Assembly (NCBI GenBank): GCA_041392125.1
Contig: JAWKMR010000011.1
Span: forward strand, 1-64,000
DNA from: Halomarinibacterium sp041392125
GTDB lineage: Bacteria; Bacteroidota; Bacteroidia; Flavobacteriales; Flavobacteriaceae
Length of the DNA stretch: 64,000 nt
Reading direction: 5' to 3'
Shown here: positions 16,452-25,688 of the stretch, one piece after another
Layout of the letters: the number at the start of each line of letters is the position of its first letter
Numbering within the stretch: the stretch's first letter is position 1
The notes under the pieces: model-generated
The model's database searches: none
Told to the model about the DNA's origin: nothing
What the model saw: the letters and a program-made list of their open reading frames with translations, nothing else
Program-made: the position numbers and the translations under genes

Positions 16452-17282
16452 ATGCAACAGATTATCTATTTCTTACTTCGGAATAAAAATTTCCTGTTGT
16501 TTTTTGTGCTTTTTTTGATTTCTGTTTTTCTTACTATCAACTCCCACTCGTATCACAAAAACCAGTATGTAAATTCGGCCAATTTTATTTCTGGAGGAAT
16601 TTATTCAGTGAAAAGCTCCATTACCGATTACTTCGATTTAAAGAATCAAAATAAAAAACTGGTAGAAGAAAATAGATTACTGCATTTACAACTATATCAA
16701 CTTGAAAATGTTACTGAAATTCCTAAACCGGAAGTTTTAACTAATGACTCTCTGGTTTCTTTAGTTGGGGCAAAAGTCATCAACAATAGTTTTTCGAAAA
16801 CCAAAAACCAATTAACCATTAACAAGGGTTCTTTAGAAGGAGTACAAATAGATATGGGAGTAATAGCTCCCGAAGGCCTTGTTGGAATTGTGAGTCATAC
16901 ATCAAAAAAATTTGCTTCAGTGCAATCTATTTTAAATTCGAATAGTCAAGTAGCCGCAAAGTTTAAAAAGTCGAATCATTTTGGTTCTTTGGTTTGGAAC
17001 GGAAAAGACCCTCATGTAGTTCAGCTTAAAGAAATACCGAGAGTGGCGAATGTTGCCTTAGGAGACACCATTATTACCGATGGAAGATCCACCATTTTTC
17101 CTGAAGGAATTTTAATTGGAACCGTAAAAGATTTTGAAATTGAAGAAGTTGGCGATTATTACAACATTAATATCAACTTGTTTGCCGACATGACAAGCCT
17201 TAAACACGTATATCTTGTTGCAAGAAACGATGCCCAAGAAATAAAGCAACTAGAAAAAGAAGCCAGTGATGTGGAACAATGA
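16452..17282 (+). CDS. mreC: Rod-shape-determining protein MreC
   Basis: Periplasmic scaffold of the elongasome, 276 residues. It has one N-terminal membrane helix (about 10-28), a short coiled coil (about 55-85, DLKNQNKKLVEENRLLHLQL) and the two beta-barrel domains of the family (motifs INKGSLEGVQIDMGV and GDTIITDGRSTIFPEGILIG). It starts 13 bases after mreB and overlaps mreD. Confidence 0.95.
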   Translation: MQQIIYFLLRNKNFLLFFVLFLISVFLTINSHSYHKNQYVNSANFISGGIYSVKSSITDYFDLKNQNKKLVEENRLLHLQLYQLENVTEIPKPEVLTNDSLVSLVGAKVINNSFSKTKNQLTINKGSLEGVQIDMGVIAPEGLVGIVSHTSKKFASVQSILNSNSQVAAKFKKSNHFGSLVWNGKDPHVVQLKEIPRVANVALGDTIITDGRSTIFPEGILIGTVKDFEIEEVGDYYNININLFADMTSLKHVYLVARNDAQEIKQLEKEASDVEQ

Positions 17283-17775
17283 GGTGGTAATAAATACCGT
17301 AAGGTTTGTTTTCCTAATTTTATTACAAGTGGTCTTGCTGGACCATATTAATTTTTTGGGGTATGTAAATCCTTATTTATATGTCTTTTTTATTCTGGTA
17401 TATCCTTTAACAGGAAATAAAGGATTGCTTATTATTTTAAGCTTCTTTCTAGGATTGACTATTGATATGTTTAATAATTCGGGAGGTATTCATGCAGCAG
17501 CATCAGTTTCTATTGCCTGGATACGTCCTTTCATTTTAAAGTATGCTTTTGGAGTAGGGTATGAATACAATACTATAAAAATAAGTACCGCCAGCTTTTC
17601 ACAACAAATGATATTTATTATAAGCATGGTTTTTATTCATCATTTGGTTTTGTTTTCACTAGAGATTTTTAACACAAGTCAGATACTTTTCATTTTAAAA
17701 TCCACGTTATTTTCTGGGGTATTTACCACTCTGGTTATTTTTTGCAGCCTGTATTTATTTGGTAAAAAAAGTTGA
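17269..17775 (+). CDS. mreD: Rod-shape-determining protein MreD
   Basis: Polytopic inner-membrane protein of the elongasome, 168 residues with about five hydrophobic helices. The LTIDMFNNSGGIHAAASV segment is typical of Bacteroidota MreD. It overlaps mreC by 14 bases with an ATG at 17269 (a GTG directly before it is also possible). Its TGA overlaps the ATG of mrdA by one base. Confidence 0.9.
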   Translation: MWNNEVVINTVRFVFLILLQVVLLDHINFLGYVNPYLYVFFILVYPLTGNKGLLIILSFFLGLTIDMFNNSGGIHAAASVSIAWIRPFILKYAFGVGYEYNTIKISTASFSQQMIFIISMVFIHHLVLFSLEIFNTSQILFILKSTLFSGVFTTLVIFCSLYLFGKKS

Positions 17776-19640
17776 TGAGAAAATTATTACTTCTTTCCGT
17801 AGTACTTATTACAGGGGTTGTTTTTGCAACCCGGCTGTTCTATCTTCAAATTTACGATACCAGCTACCAAAAACTTTCAGAAAATAATGCCGTAAAAGTG
17901 GTCTATAATTACCCGCAGCGAGGGTATATTTTTGATAGAAAAGGAACGCTTTTAGTTTCCAATCAGCCTTCTTATGATGTGATGGTTATCCCAAAAGATG
18001 TGAAGGCGCTAGACACCTTAGAGTTTTGCCGATTGCTGAAAATTGAAAAAGAAGATTTTGTGAAGCTTCTTGAAAAAGCATGGGTCTATTCACCCAGAAT
18101 TGCTCAGGTATTTATTCCTCAGTTGACGAAAAGTGAATATGCAGCACTTTCTGAAAAAATGTACAAATACAGAGGGTTTTATATTCAAAAAAGATCCCTT
18201 CGCAATTATCACGTAAGACATTCCTCTAATGTATTGGGTTATATTTCAGAAGTAAACGAACGCATCATTAAACAAAACCCGTATTACCAAATGGGAGAGC
18301 TTATAGGAATGGGTGGTGTAGAAAAGCAATACGAAGATGTGTTACGAGGTACCAAAGGAGTAAAATACATTCAAAAAGATCGTTTTAATAGAGATATTGG
18401 ACCCTACAAGGAAGGTATTTTCGATACGCTACCAACACGGGGTAACGATATTATGTTAACCATCGATGCAGATTTACAACAGTATGGCGAAGATTTAATG
18501 ATTAACAAAAGAGGGGGGATTGTTGCTTTAGAGCCTAAAACCGGTGAAATTTTAGCGTTAGTGGCGGCTCCTAATTACGATCCCGCTTTATTAGTGGGTA
18601 GAGAACGTTCTAAAAACTTCACAAAACTGTACTACGATACCATTGCCAAACCTTTGTTCGATAGAGTTTTACAAGGGGAATATCCTCCGGGATCTCCCTT
18701 CAAAACACTTACAGCACTTATTGGGCTACAAGAAGGTGTTATTGATCTCGATGAACGTATCTATTGCCACGGAGGGTATCGCTACGGAAGTAGAACCTTA
18801 GGTTGTCACCATCATGCAACTCCGTTAAATATGATTCCCGGTATTGCAAATTCGTGCAACGCTTATTTTGCAACGGTATACCGAAGAATTATTGACAAAT
18901 ATCCCACACCCCAAGAAGGAATTGACCATTGGAGAGCTCATCTGTTAAGCTTTGGGTTGGGCAACTATTTAGGTTACGATCTACCTGCCGGAAACAAAGG
19001 GTTTATCCCTGATAGCGATTATTATAATAGGGCCTATCAATACCCTAAATACAATTGGTATACTCCGGCAACCATTTCAAACTCCATCGGGCAAGGAGAG
19101 GTGTCGCTTACCCCTATGCAAATGGTCAACTTTACCGCTGCTATTGCTAATAGAGGGTATTACTACAGACCCCATATTATAAAAAATATAGTAGGGGCAG
19201 ATTCCATCCCAAAGGTATATACTCAAAAAAATACTACTACAATTAATCCTGAATATTTTGAACCCGTAGTAGACGGAATGTTCGATGTGTATAATTACGG
19301 TACCGCTTCGGCACTGAAAATTCCCGGAATTGATATTTGTGGAAAAACAGGAACCGCAGAAAACTATATTAGGCTGAATGGAAAACGGATGCAACTCACA
19401 GACCACTCGGTGTTTGTGGCTTTTGCTCCCAAAGACGACCCGCAAATTGCCATTGCTGTTTTTGTAGAAAATGGGTATTGGGGTTCCCGATGGGCCGGAA
19501 AAATTGCCAGTTTGATGATTGAAAAATACCTGAAAGGAGAAATTACCCGAAAAGATTTGGAAACCTATGTGCTTAATGGAAGCCTTATGGACGAATACAA
19601 CAAACCTTACACAGGCGAACCCTTCAAAATTAATCAATAA
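17775..19640 (+). CDS. mrdA: Penicillin-binding protein 2 (elongasome transpeptidase)
   Basis: Class B PBP of 621 residues that crosslinks peptidoglycan during elongation together with RodA. It has an N-terminal membrane anchor (about 3-20), a dimerisation domain (about 45-205) and a transpeptidase domain. The active-site Ser307-x-x-Lys310 lies in GSPFKTL; the SxN motif is SCN in ANSCNAYF; KTG is in CGKTGTAEN. ATG 17775 is chosen over the adjacent TTG at 17772 because it overlaps the mreD stop as TGATG-type coupling. Its TAA overlaps the rodA ATG by one base. Confidence 0.96.
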   Translation: MRKLLLLSVVLITGVVFATRLFYLQIYDTSYQKLSENNAVKVVYNYPQRGYIFDRKGTLLVSNQPSYDVMVIPKDVKALDTLEFCRLLKIEKEDFVKLLEKAWVYSPRIAQVFIPQLTKSEYAALSEKMYKYRGFYIQKRSLRNYHVRHSSNVLGYISEVNERIIKQNPYYQMGELIGMGGVEKQYEDVLRGTKGVKYIQKDRFNRDIGPYKEGIFDTLPTRGNDIMLTIDADLQQYGEDLMINKRGGIVALEPKTGEILALVAAPNYDPALLVGRERSKNFTKLYYDTIAKPLFDRVLQGEYPPGSPFKTLTALIGLQEGVIDLDERIYCHGGYRYGSRTLGCHHHATPLNMIPGIANSCNAYFATVYRRIIDKYPTPQEGIDHWRAHLLSFGLGNYLGYDLPAGNKGFIPDSDYYNRAYQYPKYNWYTPATISNSIGQGEVSLTPMQMVNFTAAIANRGYYYRPHIIKNIVGADSIPKVYTQKNTTTINPEYFEPVVDGMFDVYNYGTASALKIPGIDICGKTGTAENYIRLNGKRMQLTDHSVFVAFAPKDDPQIAIAVFVENGYWGSRWAGKIASLMIEKYLKGEITRKDLETYVLNGSLMDEYNKPYTGEPFKINQ

Positions 19641-20899
19641 TGAGGGAGTATAAAGAAAATGTTCAATTAGATTGGTGGACTATTATATGCTATTTTCTTC
19701 TGGTAAGTATTGGATGGATTAATATTTACTCGGCTTCGTTAAGTGACACCCAACAAGGCTTTTTTGATTTTAACCAAATTTACTTTAGACAACTGGTCTT
19801 TATCGGCCTAAGCCTGTTACTTATTGTCTTCATTTTAGCCATCGATTCAAAATTTTACGAACGCTTTTCCAGTATCATTTATCTCGTTTCCTTAGCATCT
19901 CTATTGGGGCTATTTGTCTTTGGAAAAAATATTAATGGAGCAACTTCCTGGTACGGTTTTGGTCCCATTGGGCTACAACCCAGCGAATTCGCCAAAGCAG
20001 CCACTGCATTGGCTTTAGGAAAATATGTAAGCGACATACAAACCAATATGAAGGAATTGAAACACCAGCTTCGTACCTTTCTTATTATAGCCCTGCCTGC
20101 TTTGTTTATTATTCCACAACCCGACCCGGGGAGTGCACTAGTATACGCTGCCTTTGTTTTCCCCTTGTATCGCGAAGGGCTTAATTATGTTTTTGTTTTA
20201 ATTGGCTTTATAGCTGCCCTACTCTTTGTTGGCACATTATTTATAGGAATACAATGGATGATTTTAATCATTTTATTGGCAATTACGGCTTGGATTTTTT
20301 TTAAACGGAAAAGAAGACGTATTAACTGGATGCAATATGCTATCATTGCCGCTGCATGCATAGGTTTTACTTTTTCAGTTAATTATGTATTTAATTCGGT
20401 TTTTGAACAACGCCATCGAGACCGTTTTAATATTGTATTGGGAAAGGAGGTAGATGAAAAAGGAATTGGCTACAATACCAACCAAAGTGAAATTGCCATA
20501 GGAAGTGGAAGTTGGACCGGTAAAGGCTGGTTACAAGGAACACAAACTAAAGGGAATTTTGTGCCAGAGCAACACACCGATTATATTTTTAGTACCGTTG
20601 GTGAAGAATGGGGATTTTTAGGCTCGCTTACCGTAGTAGCCTTGTTTGTGTTTTTAATTATACGCCTCATTGTCTTGGCGGAACGACAAAAAACCATTTT
20701 TGGAAGGGTATATGGATATAGTGTTGCTTCCATATTATTTTTTCACTTTTTTGTAAATATTGGTATGGTTACAGGACTCTTACCTACCATTGGTATTCCG
20801 CTCCCCTTTATTAGCTATGGTGGTTCCAGCCTTTGGGGGTTTACTATTTTACTCTTTATTTTTGTGAAGTTGGATGCTTCAAATTACATCAATAGATAG
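19640..20899 (+). CDS. rodA: SEDS peptidoglycan glycosyltransferase RodA
   Basis: Polytopic SEDS-family glycosyltransferase, 419 residues, that polymerises lipid II with PBP2. Conserved segments are visible: NGATSWYGFGPIGLQPSEFAK, PDPGSALVY, FVPEQHTDYIFSTVGEEWGF and LPFISYGGSS. About ten membrane helices are predicted. It is the last gene of the mre operon. Its C-terminus LLFIFVKLDASNYINR is echoed by a decayed copy at 21061-21110. Confidence 0.96.
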   Translation: MREYKENVQLDWWTIICYFLLVSIGWINIYSASLSDTQQGFFDFNQIYFRQLVFIGLSLLLIVFILAIDSKFYERFSSIIYLVSLASLLGLFVFGKNINGATSWYGFGPIGLQPSEFAKAATALALGKYVSDIQTNMKELKHQLRTFLIIALPALFIIPQPDPGSALVYAAFVFPLYREGLNYVFVLIGFIAALLFVGTLFIGIQWMILIILLAITAWIFFKRKRRRINWMQYAIIAAACIGFTFSVNYVFNSVFEQRHRDRFNIVLGKEVDEKGIGYNTNQSEIAIGSGSWTGKGWLQGTQTKGNFVPEQHTDYIFSTVGEEWGFLGSLTVVALFVFLIIRLIVLAERQKTIFGRVYGYSVASILFFHFFVNIGMVTGLLPTIGIPLPFISYGGSSLWGFTILLFIFVKLDASNYINR

Positions 20900-20908
20900 A
20901 AATCGTAT

Positions 20909-20932
20909 TTGAACCTGAACTTGAACTTGAAG
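20909..20932 (+). repeat. Hexamer tandem repeat (TGAACC/TGAACT, four units)
   Basis: TGAACC, TGAACT, TGAACT, TGAAGT follow one another directly 10 bases after the rodA stop. Non-coding; origin unknown. Confidence 0.75.
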
Positions 20933-20949
20933 TTATTTACTATTCACCA

Positions 20950-20991
20950 CTTACTGAATACCGCTTACTGAATACTGCTTACTGAAATCGG
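20950..20991 (+). repeat. 14-bp tandem repeat, three units
   Basis: CTTACTGAATACCG, CTTACTGAATACTG and CTTACTGAAATCGG are adjacent copies without spacers, in the rodA downstream gap. The absence of spacers excludes a CRISPR. A slippage or recombination scar is likely. Confidence 0.8.
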
Positions 20992-21060
20992 GGTGGCGAG
21001 CCACTTATTTTTTGTAGTTTTTTGAACACCAAAAATAATGGTGAAGGCGTTTTTAAAAAT

Positions 21061-21110
21061 ACTCTTTTATTTTTGAAAAAATGGACGCTTCAAACTATCG
21101 TAATAATTAG
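21061..21110 (+). pseudogene. Decayed duplicate of the rodA 3' end
   Basis: Bases 21061-21110 align with 20850-20898, the last codons of rodA. In one frame the fragment reads SFIFEKMDASNYRNN-stop, against LFIFVKLDASNYINR-stop in RodA. An in-frame TAA lies shortly upstream, so it is a remnant and not a gene. Its last bases overlap the stop codon of the convergent nuclease gene. It implies an ancient tandem duplication or an insertion next to rodA that copied the end of the gene. Confidence 0.7.
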
Positions 21111-21925
21111 TGCTTTCCCCAGCTTTTCAAATCAATTTCAGATTCTAATTTAACTTCCAAAGAATCTGGCAGTTCGGAAAAAAAATCAATTCCGGTTTTA
21201 TCTTCAATTTCATCAACGGTAACTACAAAATCATAAAATGATTTGTCGGTTTTTCCATTCGGAATTAAAAAAGCAATAACTTTAAATTCTCCGTTTGATT
21301 TATCTAGTATTATTTTATAAAATTCTTCAGGAATGGAAACCCTTTCATCGCCAATTGTTTTAAGATATTCTTTAAGAACACCCCCCGTTACTACAAATAC
21401 TCCATCGTACTTTTGTGCCCAAAAGCGTACTTTTTGTTCCAAATAATTCCAAATCCCTGAATTAAAATCTCGATCCTGTGGACTTATATTGCTGGTCAAA
21501 AACGTTTCGTTATAAGCTTCAAAAGAAAAACGTCTGTCACCCGCCGGGCAAAGATGCCCCCTATCATATCCTGAGTTTTTGTAATTGCGCCAATCGGCAG
21601 ATCCAGTCTTCACCTCTCGATCTTCCACAAAATAAGGTCGTTCGTATTCATTATTGGACAATTGTTTTTTGGTTAGTTCATAAGCTACCCATTCGGCTTG
21701 CTCATAAGCTTCCGCATAGGAAAGGGTAAAATAAGTGTGCCCTACCACAGCACCCGTGGTAGAAGTGGGAAGCAGATTTTCAGAAAATTCTTCTGAAGGG
21801 TCTACTTTTAAAGAAGAAGTATCTGGATAATGCTCATGCTGCCTGTCGAGGTATTTTTCAGCGAAAAATAAAAGGCTGACCACCAAGATAAAAAGAAAAA
21901 TATACCGTAACTTATTTCTTTTCAT
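21107..21925 (-). CDS. DNA/RNA non-specific endonuclease (NUC1 family), exported
   Basis: A 272-residue nuclease of the beta-beta-alpha-metal class. The catalytic DRGH motif is in GYDRGHLCPAGDRRF, followed by the family block FLTSNISPQDRDFNSGIWNYLEQ with the Mg-binding Asn. An N-terminal helix (about 5-22, LRYIFLFILVVSLLFFA) acts as signal or anchor, so it works outside the cytoplasm. The start is ATG at 21925; the frame extends six codons to a TTG. It is convergent with the rodA remnant and divergent from the histidine kinase gene. It may digest extracellular nucleic acid for nutrition. Confidence 0.9.
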   Translation of the reverse strand: MKRNKLRYIFLFILVVSLLFFAEKYLDRQHEHYPDTSSLKVDPSEEFSENLLPTSTTGAVVGHTYFTLSYAEAYEQAEWVAYELTKKQLSNNEYERPYFVEDREVKTGSADWRNYKNSGYDRGHLCPAGDRRFSFEAYNETFLTSNISPQDRDFNSGIWNYLEQKVRFWAQKYDGVFVVTGGVLKEYLKTIGDERVSIPEEFYKIILDKSNGEFKVIAFLIPNGKTDKSFYDFVVTVDEIEDKTGIDFFSELPDSLEVKLESEIDLKSWGKH

Positions 21926-22016
21926 AAGAAGATAAATGTACAAATTGTTATTATCTTTTCTTAGTCCTTTTTATCAATCTAGAGACGGTTCATTTTTAAG
22001 CCATTTTAAAATTGCA

Positions 22017-22024
22017 TAGGTTTG
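22017..22024 (+). promoter_or_regulatory. Possible -7 box before the histidine kinase gene
   Basis: TAGGTTTG matches TAnnTTTG but sits only 5 bases before the ATG at 22030, and no -33 TTG is present. If used, the transcript would be leaderless. Confidence 0.3.
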
Positions 22025-22029
22025 TACAT

Positions 22030-23901
22030 ATGTTAAAACCATTAACACTAACCCTTTCTCTTATCCTTTTTTTTTCCTGCCAAAACAGGGACCCAGAAAC
22101 TGTATTTTCAATAGAAAAGATCAATGCCCTCCAAAAAAGAATCGATACCGTTGAGAATGATTCCAACTTCTTTTATTTAAAACAAATTGATAGTGTCTTA
22201 ACGGACAACCCTTCGTATCCTGATTCGTTAAAAGCGGAAAATAGTTTTTTGATAGGGATGGATTATAAACAAAAAGGGAAAATAGATAGTGCTAGCGTGT
22301 ATTTTCATGATGCCATTGGCTTAGTGCACAATTCCCTAGAGAATAAGCGACAATCTTTTTACTTTTTAGAAACCTATAATACCTACTTTGAAAGAGGATT
22401 GTACGGGGATTGTTTAACGACCATAGAAAAATTTCGATCCCTATTAGACACTGTTAACAACAACAAGCATTTTAGGTCAATTATTTGGGCCTTACACTGG
22501 GAAAAAGAGGTGAATCTTAAATTGGGAAATTGGAATAAGGCAGAGAAAAATACCGAATCACAACTTAAAATAGCCAAAAGAAAAGATACCCTAAGTATTC
22601 CTTATGCAGCTATTGCCTTGGCAGAAATAAAATACCACCATTTAAATGATAAAAAAGGAGCATTTAAATTATTGGATGAAATTTTAAAAAATGAAAAAAA
22701 ATTAAGTTTATCCTCTAAAAATCAGCTTTTCGAAGAGGCAGGAATCCTACAATATTATGAAGGAAATTTTGATAGTGCCCTTTCTAATTATTTAATGTCA
22801 TTAAAAATTGCGAAACTTGACTCACAACTTTATGACAAAATTTCTAACCTGGCCGATGCATATAACAATATTGGGGAAGTCTATATGGATTTAAACAACA
22901 ACTCCCTTTCCAGAGCGTATCTTGACTCTACCAAATTTTTAGGATTTAATAATTTAGATTACAGAATTCAAAAAGATTTGCTAAGGTACGAATTGCGTTT
23001 AGCTGCCCTAACTGATAAAAGCATGGTGAGAGCATATGAAGTCTTGGATTCTATTAATAGCTATCAGGATAAAATGTATGCTAAGAGAATGCAAAGTCAG
23101 CTCTTGGACCTTACCAAAGCTATTAAAAAAGAAAAACAATTGCTACAGGAAAAACAACAAAGCGAACTACAAAATGTAAAGCTTGCCAATAGAATCTTGC
23201 TGCTTTCTATATCCATTGGGCTGCTTGCCTTAGTTGGCTATTTCCTATATCAAAGAAAAAACTTTATTGTTGACCGGCAACAGCTTCAAAACCAACAACG
23301 GCTCCTTCGCTCCCAGATGAATCCCCATTTCACCTTCAATACCCTGTATGCCATTCAGAATGAATTGAAAGCCCAACCGGAAGAAGCGGGAAAGCATCTA
23401 TTGACCTTCTCTAGATTGTTGCGCCTCACCCTGGAAAATTCGACGCAAAACTACGTAGAACTCGAAAAGGAACTCGAAGCCCTTCAAAAATACCTTGACC
23501 TACAACGGCTAAGGCATCCTAACCTTTTTACCTACGAAATTGTATTTGAAGAAAATAGCACCAAGGATGAGCTTTTATTTATTCCCCCCATGCTCTTGCA
23601 GCCTTTTGTGGAAAACAGTATTGAGCACGGGTTTTTGGGCATCGATTACCCTGGAAAGATTACCGTCAAATTGCGCATGCAAAAATCTTTTTTACATTGC
23701 ACCATAGAGGACAACGGAAGGGGAATCTCGCCAAAAATGCAAGAATTCAAAAAATCCCATTCCATTAGGTTAATTTCAGATTTTATTCTGAAGGTCACTA
23801 AACAAAAACTTACCATACAAAACAAACAGGAAATGAACCCGGATTCAACTGGGACCATGGTCACTTTTTTAATCCCCTTTAAACGCACCGAAAATGATTA
23901 A
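22030..23901 (+). CDS. LytS-class sensor histidine kinase with lipoprotein-type N-terminus and TPR sensor
   Basis: A 623-residue kinase. The N-terminus ends in a lipobox-like LFFSC (about Cys17), so it may be acylated. Residues about 30-380 are helical TPR-like repeats, probably periplasmic. One membrane helix follows at about 388-408 (ILLLSISIGLLALVGYFLY). The kinase core is the His_kinase family (PF06580 type): QMNPHFTFNTLYAI with phospho-acceptor His433, and an ATPase domain with N-box PFVENSIEHGF and DNGRGIS. The gene overlaps its LytTR regulator by 8 bases. By position it may control the peptide export genes downstream, as ComD/AgrC kinases do; that link is inference. The frame extends 5' to a TTG, but ATG 22030 gives the signal peptide. 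Confidence 0.9.
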   Translation: MLKPLTLTLSLILFFSCQNRDPETVFSIEKINALQKRIDTVENDSNFFYLKQIDSVLTDNPSYPDSLKAENSFLIGMDYKQKGKIDSASVYFHDAIGLVHNSLENKRQSFYFLETYNTYFERGLYGDCLTTIEKFRSLLDTVNNNKHFRSIIWALHWEKEVNLKLGNWNKAEKNTESQLKIAKRKDTLSIPYAAIALAEIKYHHLNDKKGAFKLLDEILKNEKKLSLSSKNQLFEEAGILQYYEGNFDSALSNYLMSLKIAKLDSQLYDKISNLADAYNNIGEVYMDLNNNSLSRAYLDSTKFLGFNNLDYRIQKDLLRYELRLAALTDKSMVRAYEVLDSINSYQDKMYAKRMQSQLLDLTKAIKKEKQLLQEKQQSELQNVKLANRILLLSISIGLLALVGYFLYQRKNFIVDRQQLQNQQRLLRSQMNPHFTFNTLYAIQNELKAQPEEAGKHLLTFSRLLRLTLENSTQNYVELEKELEALQKYLDLQRLRHPNLFTYEIVFEENSTKDELLFIPPMLLQPFVENSIEHGFLGIDYPGKITVKLRMQKSFLHCTIEDNGRGISPKMQEFKKSHSIRLISDFILKVTKQKLTIQNKQEMNPDSTGTMVTFLIPFKRTEND

Positions 23902-24634
23902 AGCCGTTCTTATTGATGATGAAGCCCATGTTCGTGAACACGTACGAACTATGACAAGTAACCTCTTTCCAAAAGAAATAAGTATTATCGGCGAAGCCAA
24001 TAGTGTAAAAAAAGGGCTTGAAATATTGGAATTGGTAAAACCCGACCTCCTTTTTTTGGACATCCACTTGACCGATGGAACGGGCTTTGACCTTATAACC
24101 CAAAGCCCCTATAAGGATTTTGAAGTTATTTTTATCACGGGGTACGACAATCATGCGATAAAAGCCATTAAAGTGGGTGCCTTGGATTATATTTTAAAGC
24201 CCATTGATGAAAACGAATTTCGCGATGCGGTTAAAAAAGCCATCGAAGCACTTGAAAAAGAAAACAATCTGGAGAAACTCATCGAAATTTCCAGCGAATA
24301 CTTTAAAGGAGTGGAAAAGAAACGGGTCATCCTCAAAACTGCCGAAACCGTCTATGCCATTTATGAGGACGATATCCTGTATTGTAGGTCTGATGGAAAT
24401 TACACCACCTTTTATACTCAGCAGCTCGATAAGATTTTAATTTCCAAATCCATGAAGCAAGTAGAGGAAATATTAAGTGAAAATGTATTCATCCGTTGCC
24501 ATCAATCCTATATTGTCAATAAAAAACACGTATTGAAATACAATAAAAACGGGGTGTTGGTCATTCACTTGGATTTTAAAGTCCCTGTTTCTTCCCGAAG
24601 GAAAGACTATGCCCTAAAAAAGATATTCGATTAG
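23894..24634 (+). CDS. LytTR-family response regulator
   Basis: A 246-residue regulator. The N-terminal receiver (1-120) has the acidic pocket IDDE, phospho-acceptor Asp56 in LLFLDIHL and the conserved Lys in YILKPIDE. The C-terminal LytTR DNA-binding domain (about 145-246) has the family hallmarks DDILYCRSDGNYTTFY and FIRCHQSYIVNKKHV. LytTR regulators bind pairs of short ACAGTT-like repeats and commonly control bacteriocin or pheromone operons. It is translationally coupled to the kinase gene. Confidence 0.94.
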   Translation: MIKAVLIDDEAHVREHVRTMTSNLFPKEISIIGEANSVKKGLEILELVKPDLLFLDIHLTDGTGFDLITQSPYKDFEVIFITGYDNHAIKAIKVGALDYILKPIDENEFRDAVKKAIEALEKENNLEKLIEISSEYFKGVEKKRVILKTAETVYAIYEDDILYCRSDGNYTTFYTQQLDKILISKSMKQVEEILSENVFIRCHQSYIVNKKHVLKYNKNGVLVIHLDFKVPVSSRRKDYALKKIFD

Positions 24635-24749
24635 CATATTTTAAATAAACCCCAACAAATATGTATTAATCCTAGACTCTTATATAATTAGGTGAAATTT
24701 ATTTCAAATTAATAGATAGTATTGTCATCGAATTTAAAAATATAACATC

Positions 24750-25523
24750 ATGAAAAAAACCGTATTTGTATTATTGATTATCTCATTGGTTTTTGCCTGT
24801 CAAAAAGAAAGTGAGAATTTCACACCCAATGCAGAAAGTGATTTCAACCTTCCATTGGAAGTAAATGTACCTACTCCCATTTACCCAACTCTAGGGGGCA
24901 TTAGCCAGCAATCAGCGGAGTTAAATCGTAGATTATCATGGGCATCCTTTATTGCTGGCCAAGTATTGCTCGAAGGAAATACAGCATTGCACAGTGAGTT
25001 TTTGAATGCTTTAGGTACCTCCCAGACATTGGATTTCTCAACCCTTTTGGCTGAAAATAGCACCACCCCCTTGTTCAGGGCAAATTTTATCTCCTTGTTG
25101 GAAATTTACGTAGACGAAGTTACTGTGAGCTGTCACGGTTGTAATCCGGGTTCTGGCCAAACACCTCCAATCCCTCCTATTGGTGGCTCCCCAACCGAAG
25201 ATCTTGTTGCATTGTTTTTAGACTACGTCCTCAACCAAAACTGCTTAGAGTTTTACTTTCCAAAAAACCTCAATGTGGGAACCCTTAATTATATAAGCTG
25301 TTCGCATCCCATGGTCAACAAAAATTATGAATGGGGACTTCAGCATCAAACCGTAAATACTATAACCAGCAGTGAACACATTGTTGTAAATGATAATTTA
25401 ATGCTTAATACAACGGGGAATGTTATTGTAGCACGCCCTGTGCGAGTTGTAGGAAGTATAAATTGCTCGTACAGTTATTGCGAGGTTTCCAACTTTACCC
25501 TTTTCTTGGATGGTCCTTACTAG
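24750..25523 (+). CDS. Lipoprotein of unknown function in the peptide-export region
   Basis: A 257-residue lipoprotein; the signal peptide ends in the lipobox LVFAC (Cys16). The mature protein has an N-terminal helical part (about 45-130), a CxxC in SCHGCNPGSG, a Pro/Gly-rich linker and a C-terminal part likely of beta structure with further cysteines. I recognise no family. It lies between the two-component genes and the VKOR-fusion gene and has its own terminator, so it may be a separate transcript. An immunity protein or surface partner of the secreted peptides is one possibility, unsupported beyond position. Confidence 0.8.
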   Translation: MKKTVFVLLIISLVFACQKESENFTPNAESDFNLPLEVNVPTPIYPTLGGISQQSAELNRRLSWASFIAGQVLLEGNTALHSEFLNALGTSQTLDFSTLLAENSTTPLFRANFISLLEIYVDEVTVSCHGCNPGSGQTPPIPPIGGSPTEDLVALFLDYVLNQNCLEFYFPKNLNVGTLNYISCSHPMVNKNYEWGLQHQTVNTITSSEHIVVNDNLMLNTTGNVIVARPVRVVGSINCSYSYCEVSNFTLFLDGPY

Positions 25524-25546
25524 GCGACCGCTACCCTTGTACACAA

Positions 25547-25576
25547 AAAGCCGCCCAAAAGGGTGGCTTTTTTTTT
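25547..25576 (+). terminator. Rho-independent terminator after the unknown lipoprotein gene
   Basis: AAAGCCGCCC / GGGTGGCTTT stem (one G-T pair), 4-base loop, then a run of T. Confidence 0.85.
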
Positions 25577-25688
25577 ATAACTCTCTTTTTTTTAGAGGAT
25601 TAGCGAATTTGAAATAAACGCTTACACTTATACATTGTGCATTGTTTTTCATTTTTTAAATACCCAATTTCATATAAAAGTTTAAAAA

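Noticed and set aside
20950..20991. Possible CRISPR array
   Set aside because: Units are directly adjacent, 14 bp, three copies, no spacers and no cas genes.
21061..21110. Independent small gene after rodA
   Set aside because: An in-frame stop lies close upstream, there is no start codon context, and the residues mirror the RodA C-terminus; it is treated as a remnant.
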